Positions 6,753 to 12,964 of a stretch of DNA of 12,964 bases are shown piece after piece. Source of the stretch: Comamonadaceae bacterium (GTDB taxonomy: Bacteria; Pseudomonadota; Gammaproteobacteria; Burkholderiales; Burkholderiaceae_C). The first letter of the stretch is position 1. Each line of letters begins with the position of its first letter. The notes under the pieces are model-generated. The model did not search any database. It was given only the letters and a program-made list of their open reading frames with translations, and was not told the DNA's origin. Location of the stretch: positions 1-12,964 of the forward strand of contig CANIDW010000017.1 in the NCBI GenBank assembly GCA_947466165.1, given 5' to 3'. A program made the position numbers and the translations under genes.

Positions 6753-7501
6753 GACCGTGTGCTACAGACTTTGCAGCCGGGTGCGCGCCGGGTGCCTATT
6801 TCGCTCCAGCGCATGTGCAGCGCGTCCAGCATCAACAGCCGGCCGGCCAATGACTCGCCGGCACCGCAGAGCAACTTGAGCGCCTCTGCAGCCTGCATGC
6901 TGCCAATGATGCCTACCAGCGGTGCAAACACACCCATGGTGGCGCACTGGGTTTCCTCGGGGGCCTCTTCTTCAGGAAACAGGCAGGCATAGCAAGGGGC
7001 CAGGGGCTGGCGTGTGTCAAAAACAGACACCTGCCCATCCATGCGCAGTGCCGCACCCGAGACCAGCGGCTTGCCGTGCTGCACACAGGCCTTGTTGATG
7101 GCGTGGCGGGTTTGAAAATTGTCGGTGCAGTCGAGCACCACGTCGGCCGCCTGCACCCAGGCGTGCAGCGCCTGGCCTTCGGCCTTGGCCGTGACGGCCG
7201 TGACAACAACGTCCGGGTTGATCTGGCCAATCGCCGTGGCGATCGAGTCGGCCTTGAAGCTGCCCACGCGCGCCAGGGTGTGAGCGATTTGCCGTTGCAA
7301 ATTGGTGGTATCAACGCGGTCATGGTCTACCACCGTGATGCGGCCGACACCGGCGCTGCCAAGGTACAAAGCAGCCGGAGAGCCCAGGCCGCCGGCTCCG
7401 ATGACCAGGGCATTGGCGGCCAGCAGGCGTGCCTGGCCTTCGACCCCGATTTCTTCGAGCAGGATATGCCGCGAGTAACGCAGCAACTGGGAATCGTTCA
7501 T
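6740..7501 (-). CDS. moeB: MoeB/ThiF/HesA-family adenylyltransferase, MoeB-like
   Basis: E1-like enzyme that adenylates the C-terminal Gly-Gly of a ubiquitin-like sulfur carrier (MoaD for molybdopterin; ThiS is possible). The 253 residues begin MNDSQLLRYSRHI, as in MoeB. The ATP loop GAGGLG is at residues 35-40, the Mg/ATP residues are NLQRQ (67-71) and D127 in DCTDN, and the structural Zn site has both pairs, C170-x2-C173 and C243-x2-C246, almost at the E. coli MoeB positions. C186 in QCATMG is the ThiF-type active cysteine position. No rhodanese domain is fused. I chose the ATG at 7501 over a GTG at 7510, which adds three residues. It lies 37 bases after ctpA on the same strand. Specificity for MoaD versus ThiS cannot be settled here because no moa or thi gene is nearby. 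Confidence 0.88.
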   Translation of the reverse strand: MNDSQLLRYSRHILLEEIGVEGQARLLAANALVIGAGGLGSPAALYLGSAGVGRITVVDHDRVDTTNLQRQIAHTLARVGSFKADSIATAIGQINPDVVVTAVTAKAEGQALHAWVQAADVVLDCTDNFQTRHAINKACVQHGKPLVSGAALRMDGQVSVFDTRQPLAPCYACLFPEEEAPEETQCATMGVFAPLVGIIGSMQAAEALKLLCGAGESLAGRLLMLDALHMRWSEIGTRRAPGCKVCSTRSEAH

Positions 7502-7538
7502 GGCAGGCACACGGCTGCAGGCTTGGCCGGTGTTGCGT

Positions 7539-8972
7539 TCAGTCTTCTTTTTTCTCGGCCTTGCGCTCGACCATGGTTTTGCTGGTCACGACAGGTCTAC
7601 CCTTGAGCTGGTTGAGCGCCTGCATCAGCGGAAAGTCCTTGTCGCTGCCGAACTCGGGCGGCCGGCGTTGCTCAGGGGATTTGCGCGACTCTTCTTCAAG
7701 TCGCTTCATGGCTTCTTCTCGGGCCTTTTCACGGGCCGGGTCTTTGACGTCAGCGCCCTGACCGCTGTTGAGGTGTTTTTCCAGGTCGGCTTCGCGTGTG
7801 CGCAAGGCAGCGAAAGGGCTGCCTTCCAGGGTTTCATCGACCATCATGTCCGGAATAATGCCCTTGGCTTGGATGGATTTGCCGCTGGGCGTGTAATAAC
7901 GTGCCGTGGTGAGTTTTAAACCGGTGTCAGGTCCCAGCGGACGCACCGTCTGCACAGAGCCTTTACCGAAGGTTTGGTTGCCCATGATGGTGGCGCGCTT
8001 GTGGTCTTGCAGTGCGCCGGCCACGATTTCACTGGCCGAGGCCGAGCCTTCGTTGACCAGCACCACCAGCGGCACGTTTTTCAGAGCAGCGGGCAGGCGT
8101 TTGAGCGGATCGGTTCCGCGGCGGGCATAAAACTCCGGCGATGCTTTGTAGGTGAACTTACTTTCTGCCAACTGGCCGTTGGTGGACACCACGGTCACGT
8201 TCTCAGGTAAAAAAGCGGCCGACACGGCAACAGCCGCATCAAGCAGGCCGCCCGGGTCGTTGCGCAGGTCCAGCACCAGGCCCTTGAGCTTGGGCTCTTG
8301 CTTGTAAATCTGCTCGAGTTTGGTCACGAAGTCTTCGACCGTGCGCTCCTGGAACTGGCTCAGGCGGATCCAGGCATAGCCGGGCTCCAGCACTTTGCTG
8401 CGCACCGATTGCGTACGGATTTCCTCGCGCGTGATCGACACCGGGAAAGTGCGGTTCTCGTCTTTGCGGAAAATGGTCAACAAAACCTTGGTCTTGGGCT
8501 CACCGCGCATTTTCTTGACAGCTTCATTCAGGGAGAGTCCCTTGACAAAGGTGTCATCAATTTTGGTGATCAGGTCGTTGGGCTTGAGGCCGGCACGGTC
8601 TGCAGGCGAACCCTCGATCGGCGAGACCACCTTGACCAGGCCGTCTTCCTGGCTGATTTCGATGCCGACGCCGACAAAACGGCCGGTCGTGCCCTCACGG
8701 AATTCTTTGAAGGACTTTTTGTCAAAATAAACCGAGTGAGGGTCCAGGCTGGCGACCATGCCGGAGATGGCGTCTGTGATGAGTTTTTTATCATCAACCG
8801 GCTCGACGTAGTCACTCTTGACCATGCCGAACACCGCTGCGAGTTGTTGCAACTCTTCCAGAGGCAAGGGGGTCATAGCGCCCCTGGCAACGGCTTGCAA
8901 CTGCACAGTGGTCAGCGCGCCGGCCATGGCGCCTACTGCGATCCAGCCGCTGATCTTTAATTTCTGACCCAT
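7539..8972 (-). CDS. ctpA: C-terminal processing protease, S41 family with PDZ domain
   Basis: Periplasmic serine protease of the CtpA/Prc family that trims or degrades envelope proteins by their C-termini. The 477 residues carry an N-terminal hydrophobic signal or anchor (ISGWIAVGAMAGALTTV, about 7-23), a PDZ domain (about 96-160, with GRFVGVGIEI and SPADRAGLKPND) and the S41 core. The catalytic dyad is S312 in NEGSASASEI and K337 in FGKGSVQ, 25 residues apart as in E. coli Prc and plant D1 protease. A highly charged tail (about 410-477) follows the protease core. The start at 8972 is supported by AAGGTG 5 bases upstream; an in-frame ATG at 9026 would add 18 Cys-rich residues in front of the signal sequence and is unlikely. 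It sits between gpmA and moeB on the same strand. Confidence 0.93.
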   Translation of the reverse strand: MGQKLKISGWIAVGAMAGALTTVQLQAVARGAMTPLPLEELQQLAAVFGMVKSDYVEPVDDKKLITDAISGMVASLDPHSVYFDKKSFKEFREGTTGRFVGVGIEISQEDGLVKVVSPIEGSPADRAGLKPNDLITKIDDTFVKGLSLNEAVKKMRGEPKTKVLLTIFRKDENRTFPVSITREEIRTQSVRSKVLEPGYAWIRLSQFQERTVEDFVTKLEQIYKQEPKLKGLVLDLRNDPGGLLDAAVAVSAAFLPENVTVVSTNGQLAESKFTYKASPEFYARRGTDPLKRLPAALKNVPLVVLVNEGSASASEIVAGALQDHKRATIMGNQTFGKGSVQTVRPLGPDTGLKLTTARYYTPSGKSIQAKGIIPDMMVDETLEGSPFAALRTREADLEKHLNSGQGADVKDPAREKAREEAMKRLEEESRKSPEQRRPPEFGSDKDFPLMQALNQLKGRPVVTSKTMVERKAEKKED

Positions 8973-8977
8973 ACAAA

Positions 8978-8983
8978 CACCTT
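8978..8983 (-). promoter_or_regulatory. Ribosome binding site that fixes the ctpA start
   Basis: AAGGTG on the minus strand lies 5 bases before the ATG at 8972. It favours this start over the one at 9026. Confidence 0.7.
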
Positions 8984-8998
8984 GGTTGGTCTTGCCCC

Positions 8999-9030
8999 GG
9001 GCATTTCGGCAACAGGTGTTGCACATGCCC
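8999..9030. repeat. Nested inverted repeat in the ctpA leader
   Basis: Two perfect 6-bp arms are nested: outer GGGCAT (8999-9004) with ATGCCC (9025-9030), inner GCAACA (9009-9014) with TGTTGC (9017-9022) around GG. As RNA it would form a hairpin with an asymmetric internal loop, 26-58 nt upstream of the ctpA ATG; as DNA it is a dyad that a regulator could bind. No T-run follows on the minus strand. Confidence 0.5.
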
Positions 9031-9047
9031 TAGCAGGAATCAAGAGA

Positions 9048-9076
9048 AATATACACCTTGGCGCCCGGCCTTGCAC
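9048..9076 (-). promoter_or_regulatory. Possible sigma70-like promoter for ctpA
   Basis: On the minus strand GTGCAA (9076-9071) and TATATT (9053-9048) are 17 bases apart. The -10 matches the consensus at 5 of 6 positions and the -35 at only 3 of 6. Transcription would start near 9040, placing the nested inverted repeat in the leader. ctpA could also be read through from gpmA. Confidence 0.28.
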
Positions 9077-9105
9077 CACACTGCAATGATGGCCGCAGGA
9101 AAGTT

Positions 9106-9849
9106 TCAACCGTGGCCCTGGCCGGCAACCGCTGCGGCTGCTTTGGCAACAGCCTCGGCGTCGCCCAGGTAGTAGTGGCGAATCGGCTGCAAAGCTGCGT
9201 CCAGTTCGTACACCAGGGGGATGCCGTTAGGTATGTTCAGCCCAACGATGTCTTCGTTGGACATCTTGTCCAGGTACTTGATCAGCGCCCGGATGGAGTT
9301 GCCGTGCGCGGACACGACAATGCGCTTGCCTGACTTGATGGCAGGGGCCATGGACTCGTTCCAAAACGGCAGTACGCGGGCGACCGTGTCCTCCAGGCAC
9401 TCGGTCAGGGGCACCTGCGCGGGCTGTAGTTTGGCGTAGCGCGGGTCTTGGCGCTCACAACGCGCATCGTCTGCGCTCAGTGCCGGCGGCGGGGTGTCGT
9501 AGCTGCGGCGCCAGGCCAGCACCTGCGCGTCGCCGTATTTTTGAGCTGTTTCAGCTTTGTTCAGGCCCTGCAGCGCGCCGTAATGACGCTCGTTCAGCCG
9601 CCAGCTGTGCACCACCGGCAGCCAGGTGCGGCCCATTTCGTCGAGCACATGCCACAGTGTGCGCGTGGCACGTTGGAGCACACTGGTGTAAGCCAGATCA
9701 AAGTCGTAGTTTTCTGCCTTGAGCAGCTTGCCGGCACTGTGCGCCTGTTCAATGCCGGTGGGCGTCAGGTCCACATCGGTCCAACCGGTGAATCGGTTTT
9801 CAAGGTTCCAGGTGGACTCGCCGTGACGGATAAGCACTAATTTGTACAT
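9106..9849 (-). CDS. gpmA: 2,3-bisphosphoglycerate-dependent phosphoglycerate mutase
   Basis: Interconverts 3- and 2-phosphoglycerate in glycolysis and gluconeogenesis through a phosphohistidine. The 247 residues match the family (E. coli GpmA 250). The active site is complete: RHGES with H9 as the phosphorylated histidine, R60 in VLQRATRT, E87 in [11 protein letters not shown] and H182 in [10 protein letters not shown], each two residues below the E. coli numbering. GIPLVYEL near the C-terminus is also typical. The C-terminal tail is Ala-rich ([15 protein letters not shown]). The start at 9849 is the only one that keeps [10 protein letters not shown]; no strong Shine-Dalgarno precedes it. 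The gene is divergent from the rhodanese operon across a 168-base region and is followed by ctpA after 133 bases. Confidence 0.97.
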   Translation of the reverse strand: MYKLVLIRHGESTWNLENRFTGWTDVDLTPTGIEQAHSAGKLLKAENYDFDLAYTSVLQRATRTLWHVLDEMGRTWLPVVHSWRLNERHYGALQGLNKAETAQKYGDAQVLAWRRSYDTPPPALSADDARCERQDPRYAKLQPAQVPLTECLEDTVARVLPFWNESMAPAIKSGKRIVVSAHGNSIRALIKYLDKMSNEDIVGLNIPNGIPLVYELDAALQPIRHYYLGDAEAVAKAAAAVAGQGHG

Positions 9850-9926
9850 GAGGTAGTTCGGGAAAAGGGCTGAAAAATGCCAAGGCTAAGGGTCACAAAC
9901 AATGTTCGGGAATCGCCGGTTTCGGG

Positions 9927-9960
9927 GTCTTGCCAACCGGTCCAATGCGAAAGTCTTGCC
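9927..9960. repeat. Direct repeat GTCTTGCC x2 in the gpmA/rhodanese intergenic region
   Basis: GTCTTGCC occurs at 9927-9934 and 9953-9960, an offset of 26 bases. The region between the divergent genes (9850-10017) also holds CCGGTT/AACCGG (9916-9921 and 9935-9940) and a TAAAAT at 9969. I cannot assign a full promoter; regulator half-sites are possible but unproven. Confidence 0.3.
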
Positions 9961-10005
9961 CTGCATTCTAAAATCACTGCTTTACCGCCCTGTGGCGCAA
10001 CACTC

Positions 10006-10011
10006 AAAAGG
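10006..10011 (+). promoter_or_regulatory. Ribosome binding site supporting the TTG start of the rhodanese gene
   Basis: AAAAGG lies 6 bases before TTG at 10018. No ATG or GTG at a sensible position gives the expected KFLIDNW beginning, so this site decides the start. Confidence 0.65.
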
Positions 10012-10017
10012 TTCAAA

Positions 10018-10428
10018 TTGAAATTTCTCATCGACAACTGGATGCTGATTTCCGTCGCATTGGCTTCGGGCGGCATGCTCCTGTGGCCCCTGATTGCCGA
10101 GAGCGCTTCGGCCGGCAAGCTCAGCCCGACGGCTGCTGTGCAACTCATCAACCGTGAAAAAGCGGTAGTGATTGACGTGGGCGAACCCCATGAATTTGCG
10201 GCCGGCCACGTGGGCGGCTCTAAGAATATTCCCTTCGGCCAGCTCGAAGAAAAACTGCCCGGTCTGGTGAAAAACAAGGCTTTGCCCGTGATTCTGGTGT
10301 GCCCGCTGGGCGCGCGCGCCGGCCGCGCGGTGGCGGTGGCTAAAAAAATGGGCTATGAGCAGGCGCAAAGCCTGGGTGGTGGGCTCAAATCATGGCGAGA
10401 AGCCAATTTACCGGTCGAAAAAGCCTGA
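10018..10428 (+). CDS. Membrane-anchored rhodanese-domain protein (YibN-like)
   Basis: A 136-residue protein with one N-terminal membrane segment (about 8-27, MLISVALASGGMLLWPLI) and a single rhodanese domain. The active loop is C95-P-L-G-A-R100, which keeps the catalytic Cys, the Gly and the final Arg of the CxxGxR loop; upstream are VIDVGEPHEFAAGHVGGSKNIP (split over about 51-72) and downstream SLGGGLKSW. It probably moves sulfane sulfur on the cytoplasmic face of the membrane; the substrate is unknown. The start is a TTG with AAAAGG 6 bases upstream; an in-frame ATG at 9877 would add 47 residues unlike the family. It heads the rhodanese-grxC-secB-gpsA series, the same order as yibN-grxC-secB-gpsA in E. 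coli. Confidence 0.88.
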   Translation: MKFLIDNWMLISVALASGGMLLWPLIAESASAGKLSPTAAVQLINREKAVVIDVGEPHEFAAGHVGGSKNIPFGQLEEKLPGLVKNKALPVILVCPLGARAGRAVAVAKKMGYEQAQSLGGGLKSWREANLPVEKA

Positions 10429-10448
10429 AAAAGACAGGAGCCCTGAAC

Positions 10449-10709
10449 ATGCCTACCGTCAAAATTTACACCACCGGCACCTGCCCCTACTGCCTGCAGG
10501 CCAAAGCCTTGCTCAAGCAGCGCGGCGTTGCAGAACTCGAAGAAATCCGCGTCGACCTCTTGCCCGGCCAGCGCGAAACCATGATGCAGATCACAGGCCG
10601 GCGCACCGTACCCCAGATTTTCATCGGCCAAACCCATGTGGGCGGTTGCGACGACCTGGTCGCGCTGGACGGCCGTGGCGGTTTGCTGCCATTGCTTGCA
10701 GCGGCTTGA
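10449..10709 (+). CDS. grxC: Glutaredoxin 3
   Basis: Glutathione-dependent thiol-disulfide oxidoreductase of the cytoplasm. The 86-residue length is typical of GrxC (E. coli 83). The dithiol active site CPYC is at residues 12-15, the cis-proline TVP is in RRTVPQIFIG, and the GGCDDL glutathione-binding motif comes near residue 65. The ATG at 10449 is preceded by AGGAG 8 bases upstream, a strong ribosome site. It starts 20 bases after the rhodanese stop, so the two are almost certainly one transcript; both handle thiols or sulfane sulfur. Confidence 0.96.
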   Translation: MPTVKIYTTGTCPYCLQAKALLKQRGVAELEEIRVDLLPGQRETMMQITGRRTVPQIFIGQTHVGGCDDLVALDGRGGLLPLLAAA

Positions 10710-10728
10710 GACTCCCACGCCGTCCGGC

Positions 10729-10756
10729 CTGAGATAATCTTTGGTTGGGTTCTCAG
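10729..10756. repeat. Inverted repeat in the grxC-secB gap
   Basis: CTGAGA (10729-10734) and TCTCAG (10751-10756) pair around a 16-nt loop, and three further G-C pairs can form beyond a TG bulge. No T-run follows. It could be an mRNA hairpin that adjusts secB relative to grxC; chance is also possible. Confidence 0.25.
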
Positions 10757-10797
10757 TGGCCCGACGACTTCCTACTTTTCGTTTTTGAAAGAGCACC

Positions 10798-11256
10798 ATG
10801 GCAGAAGCCAATCTTGAACCGGTTTTTCAGATTCAGCGCGTTTACCTCAAAGACGTGTCGCTGGAGCAGCCCAATTCCCCCGAAATCCTGATGCAGCAAG
10901 AGCAACCCAGCGTGGACATTCAGTTGGGCGTCGAAACCAAACCGGTGGTCGAAGGCATTTTTGAGGTCACTGTGACCGCCACTGTGCACACCAAGATCCA
11001 AGACAAGACGGTCTTCATGGTTGAAGCCAAGCAAGCCGGCATTTTTGAAGTGCGCAACATCGACCCCGAGCAGCTCGGCTCTATCTTGGGCATTGCCTGC
11101 CCGCAGATCGTCTACCCCTACCTGCGCGGTAATGTGGCAGACCTGATTCAACGTGCCGGCTTTCCGCCCGTGCACCTGGCCGAAATCAACTTTCAGGCCA
11201 TGTACCAGCAGCAGGCTGAAGACGCCAGCCAGGCCGCTCCCCAGATCATTGTTTAA
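10798..11256 (+). CDS. secB: Protein-export chaperone SecB
   Basis: Cytoplasmic tetrameric chaperone that keeps preproteins unfolded and passes them to SecA. The 152 residues align throughout with proteobacterial Sec[20 protein letters not shown] at residues 10-28, the beta-sheet [20 protein letters not shown], and [18 protein letters not shown] followed by the C-terminal helix with [12 protein letters not shown]. The tail is short and ends in QAAPQIIV, without the clear Zn-contacting SecA-binding tail of some proteins. The start at 10798 has GAAAGAG a few bases upstream. The 88-base gap after grxC is the longest inside this gene series. Linkage of secB to gpsA is conserved in many proteobacteria. 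Confidence 0.96.
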   Translation: MAEANLEPVFQIQRVYLKDVSLEQPNSPEILMQQEQPSVDIQLGVETKPVVEGIFEVTVTATVHTKIQDKTVFMVEAKQAGIFEVRNIDPEQLGSILGIACPQIVYPYLRGNVADLIQRAGFPPVHLAEINFQAMYQQQAEDASQAAPQIIV

Positions 11257-11309
11257 GCCTTGAACGCCGCCCTGCACACCGTCCGGGCAACTTCGTTAGG
11301 CCACGCGGT

Positions 11310-12341
11310 ATGAAAATCTGCGTCCTGGGCGCCGGGGCTTGGGGCACAGCGCTGGCTGTGTCGGCCAGCAACCAGGACCAGTCGCCGCATGCGCTCACGC
11401 TGTGGGCGCGCGATCCGGCACTGGTCACTGCCATGCAAAGCACCCGGCAAAACATGCGTTATCTGCCCGGTGTCGCGCTGCCCGAGTCCCTGCAAGTCAC
11501 CGGCGGCGCAGCGCGCTCTTTAGAGGCGACTGTGCCCGGAAAAGACCTGGTCATCATCGCCACACCCATGGCCGGGCTGCGCAGTGTGCTGCTGCGCTTG
11601 CAGGCAGCCGGGGTGCGTGCGCCAGTGGCTTGGCTTTGCAAGGGTTTTGAATCGCCAGAGGAGCAGGCCCCGGACGGGGGCGGCTTGCTGGCTCATGAAA
11701 TCTGTGCGCAGATGGCCCCCGACCTGGCAGCCGGCGTGCTGAGCGGGCCGAGTTTTGCGCGCGAAGTTGCGCTGGGCCAGCCGACCGCGCTGGTGGCCGC
11801 CAGTGAACACGCCGGTGTGCGAGACGCGCTGGTGGCGGCTTTTCACCGCCCGACCTTGCGTGTCTACGCCAGCCATGACATGGTGGGTGTAGAGGTGGGC
11901 GGCGCTGTTAAAAACGTGCTGGCGATAGCTTGCGGCTTTTGTGACGGTCTGCAACTCGGGCTCAATGCGCGGGCCGCTCTGATCACCCGCGGCCTGGCCG
12001 AAATGACCCGTCTGGGTGTGGCGCTGGGCGCGCGTGCCGACACCTTTACCGGCTTGTCGGGTCTGGGTGATCTGGTGCTCACGGCCACGGGCGATCTCAG
12101 CCGCAATCGCCAGGTCGGTGTGCTGCTGGCCCAGGGTCAGACACTGGCCCAGGCCGTGGCCAGCCTGGGCCATGTGGCTGAAGGTGTCTATTGCGCGCGA
12201 ACGGTGGTGCAAAGGGCCAGAGCCCTGGGTGTTGACATGCCGATTGCCCAGGCCGTCGTAGCCCTGTTGGACGGCCACCTGAGTGCGTCGCAGGCGGTGG
12301 CTTCTTTGATGGAGCGCGACCCCACTGCTGAGCTGGGCTGA
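11310..12341 (+). CDS. gpsA: Glycerol-3-phosphate dehydrogenase [NAD(P)+]
   Basis: Reduces dihydroxyacetone phosphate to sn-glycerol 3-phosphate, the backbone for membrane phospholipids. The N-terminal Rossmann fold begins [12 protein letters not shown] (5-16). Active-site elements are CKGFE with K111, SGPSFA (145-150), the catalytic lysine K201 in [13 protein letters not shown], and SRNR (264-267), which is followed by the helical C-terminal domain. The 343 residues match the family (E. coli 339). The ATG at 11310 has TTAGG about 9 bases upstream. It lies 53 bases after secB, the classic arrangement, and converges on panC with 10 bases between stop codons. Confidence 0.96.
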   Translation: MKICVLGAGAWGTALAVSASNQDQSPHALTLWARDPALVTAMQSTRQNMRYLPGVALPESLQVTGGAARSLEATVPGKDLVIIATPMAGLRSVLLRLQAAGVRAPVAWLCKGFESPEEQAPDGGGLLAHEICAQMAPDLAAGVLSGPSFAREVALGQPTALVAASEHAGVRDALVAAFHRPTLRVYASHDMVGVEVGGAVKNVLAIACGFCDGLQLGLNARAALITRGLAEMTRLGVALGARADTFTGLSGLGDLVLTATGDLSRNRQVGVLLAQGQTLAQAVASLGHVAEGVYCARTVVQRARALGVDMPIAQAVVALLDGHLSASQAVASLMERDPTAELG

Positions 12342-12348
12342 GCCCGGC
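12332..12348. terminator. Hairpin shared by the gpsA and panC 3' ends
   Basis: GCTGGGC and GCCCGGC form a 7-bp stem with one G-T wobble around the loop TGA, which is the gpsA stop codon. GGTTTAAAT follows on the plus strand; the minus-strand side begins 3 bases after the panC stop. The T-tract is short, so termination would be weak or factor-assisted. Confidence 0.42.
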
Positions 12349-12351
12349 GGT

Positions 12352-12964
<613 letters not shown>

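Noticed and set aside
8298..8960. Plus-strand open frame of about 220 codons inside ctpA
   Set aside because: Antisense to the intact protease; composition is that of a frame shadow.
8973..9026. Cys-rich 18-residue extension (MCNTCCRNARGK) upstream of ctpA as a possible extra domain or leader peptide
   Set aside because: The ribosome site and signal sequence point to 8972, and the stretch coincides with the nested inverted repeat, so its coding appearance is probably accidental.
9069..9085. TTGCA/TGCAA inverted repeat after gpmA as a terminator
   Set aside because: Five-base arms, not GC-rich and no T-run; likely chance.

Overview
This window looks like ordinary chromosomal DNA of a betaproteobacterium, most likely Burkholderiales and probably the Comamonadaceae (Rhodoferax/Polaromonas/Limnohabitans-like). 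I infer this from GC-rich codon use, from protein sequences that resemble that family, and from gene order (aspS-nudB-clsB; gpmA-ctpA-moeB; rhodanese-grxC-secB-gpsA). No database search was possible, so the placement is inference. I see no mobile element, CRISPR array, tRNA or rRNA. Coding density is high, and no gene-free stretch exceeds about 170 bases.

Region 1 (1-5714, + strand) holds a 5'-truncated aspS, nudB, clsB, folE, a stand-alone BLUF blue-light photoreceptor and a DUF429 predicted RNase H-fold protein. FolE and NudB catalyse consecutive early steps of folate synthesis (GTP to 7,8-dihydroneopterin triphosphate to the monophosphate). The BLUF gene sits between folE and the DUF429 gene, only 13 nt from the latter, and all the flavin-contacting residues known from AppA are at the right spacing. 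This folE-BLUF-DUF429 block is the least conventional part of the window. AspRS carries the two residues associated with the non-discriminating (Asp/Asn) enzyme.

Region 2 (5774-6708, + strand) is a two-gene unit: a small YkvA/DUF1232 membrane protein whose stop overlaps the start of a secreted staphylococcal-nuclease-like protein (ATGA overlap). It ends at a convergent junction with an 8-bp perfect hairpin.

Region 3 (6740-9849, - strand, read gpmA to ctpA to moeB) contains cofactor-dependent phosphoglycerate mutase, an S41 PDZ protease and a MoeB/ThiF-type adenylyltransferase. The ctpA leader carries a nested inverted repeat.

Region 4 (10018-12341, + strand) runs divergently from gpmA: a membrane-anchored rhodanese with a TTG start, glutaredoxin, the export chaperone SecB and glycerol-3-phosphate dehydrogenase GpsA. 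The order matches E. coli yibN-grxC-secB-gpsA, which there is divergent from a phosphoglycerate mutase of the unrelated cofactor-independent type. GpsA (glycerol-3-phosphate for phospholipids) and ClsB (cardiolipin) both serve membrane lipid synthesis.

Region 5 (12352-12964, - strand) is the C-terminal two thirds of panC, convergent with gpsA; the gpsA stop codon lies in the loop of a 7-bp hairpin shared by both 3' ends.
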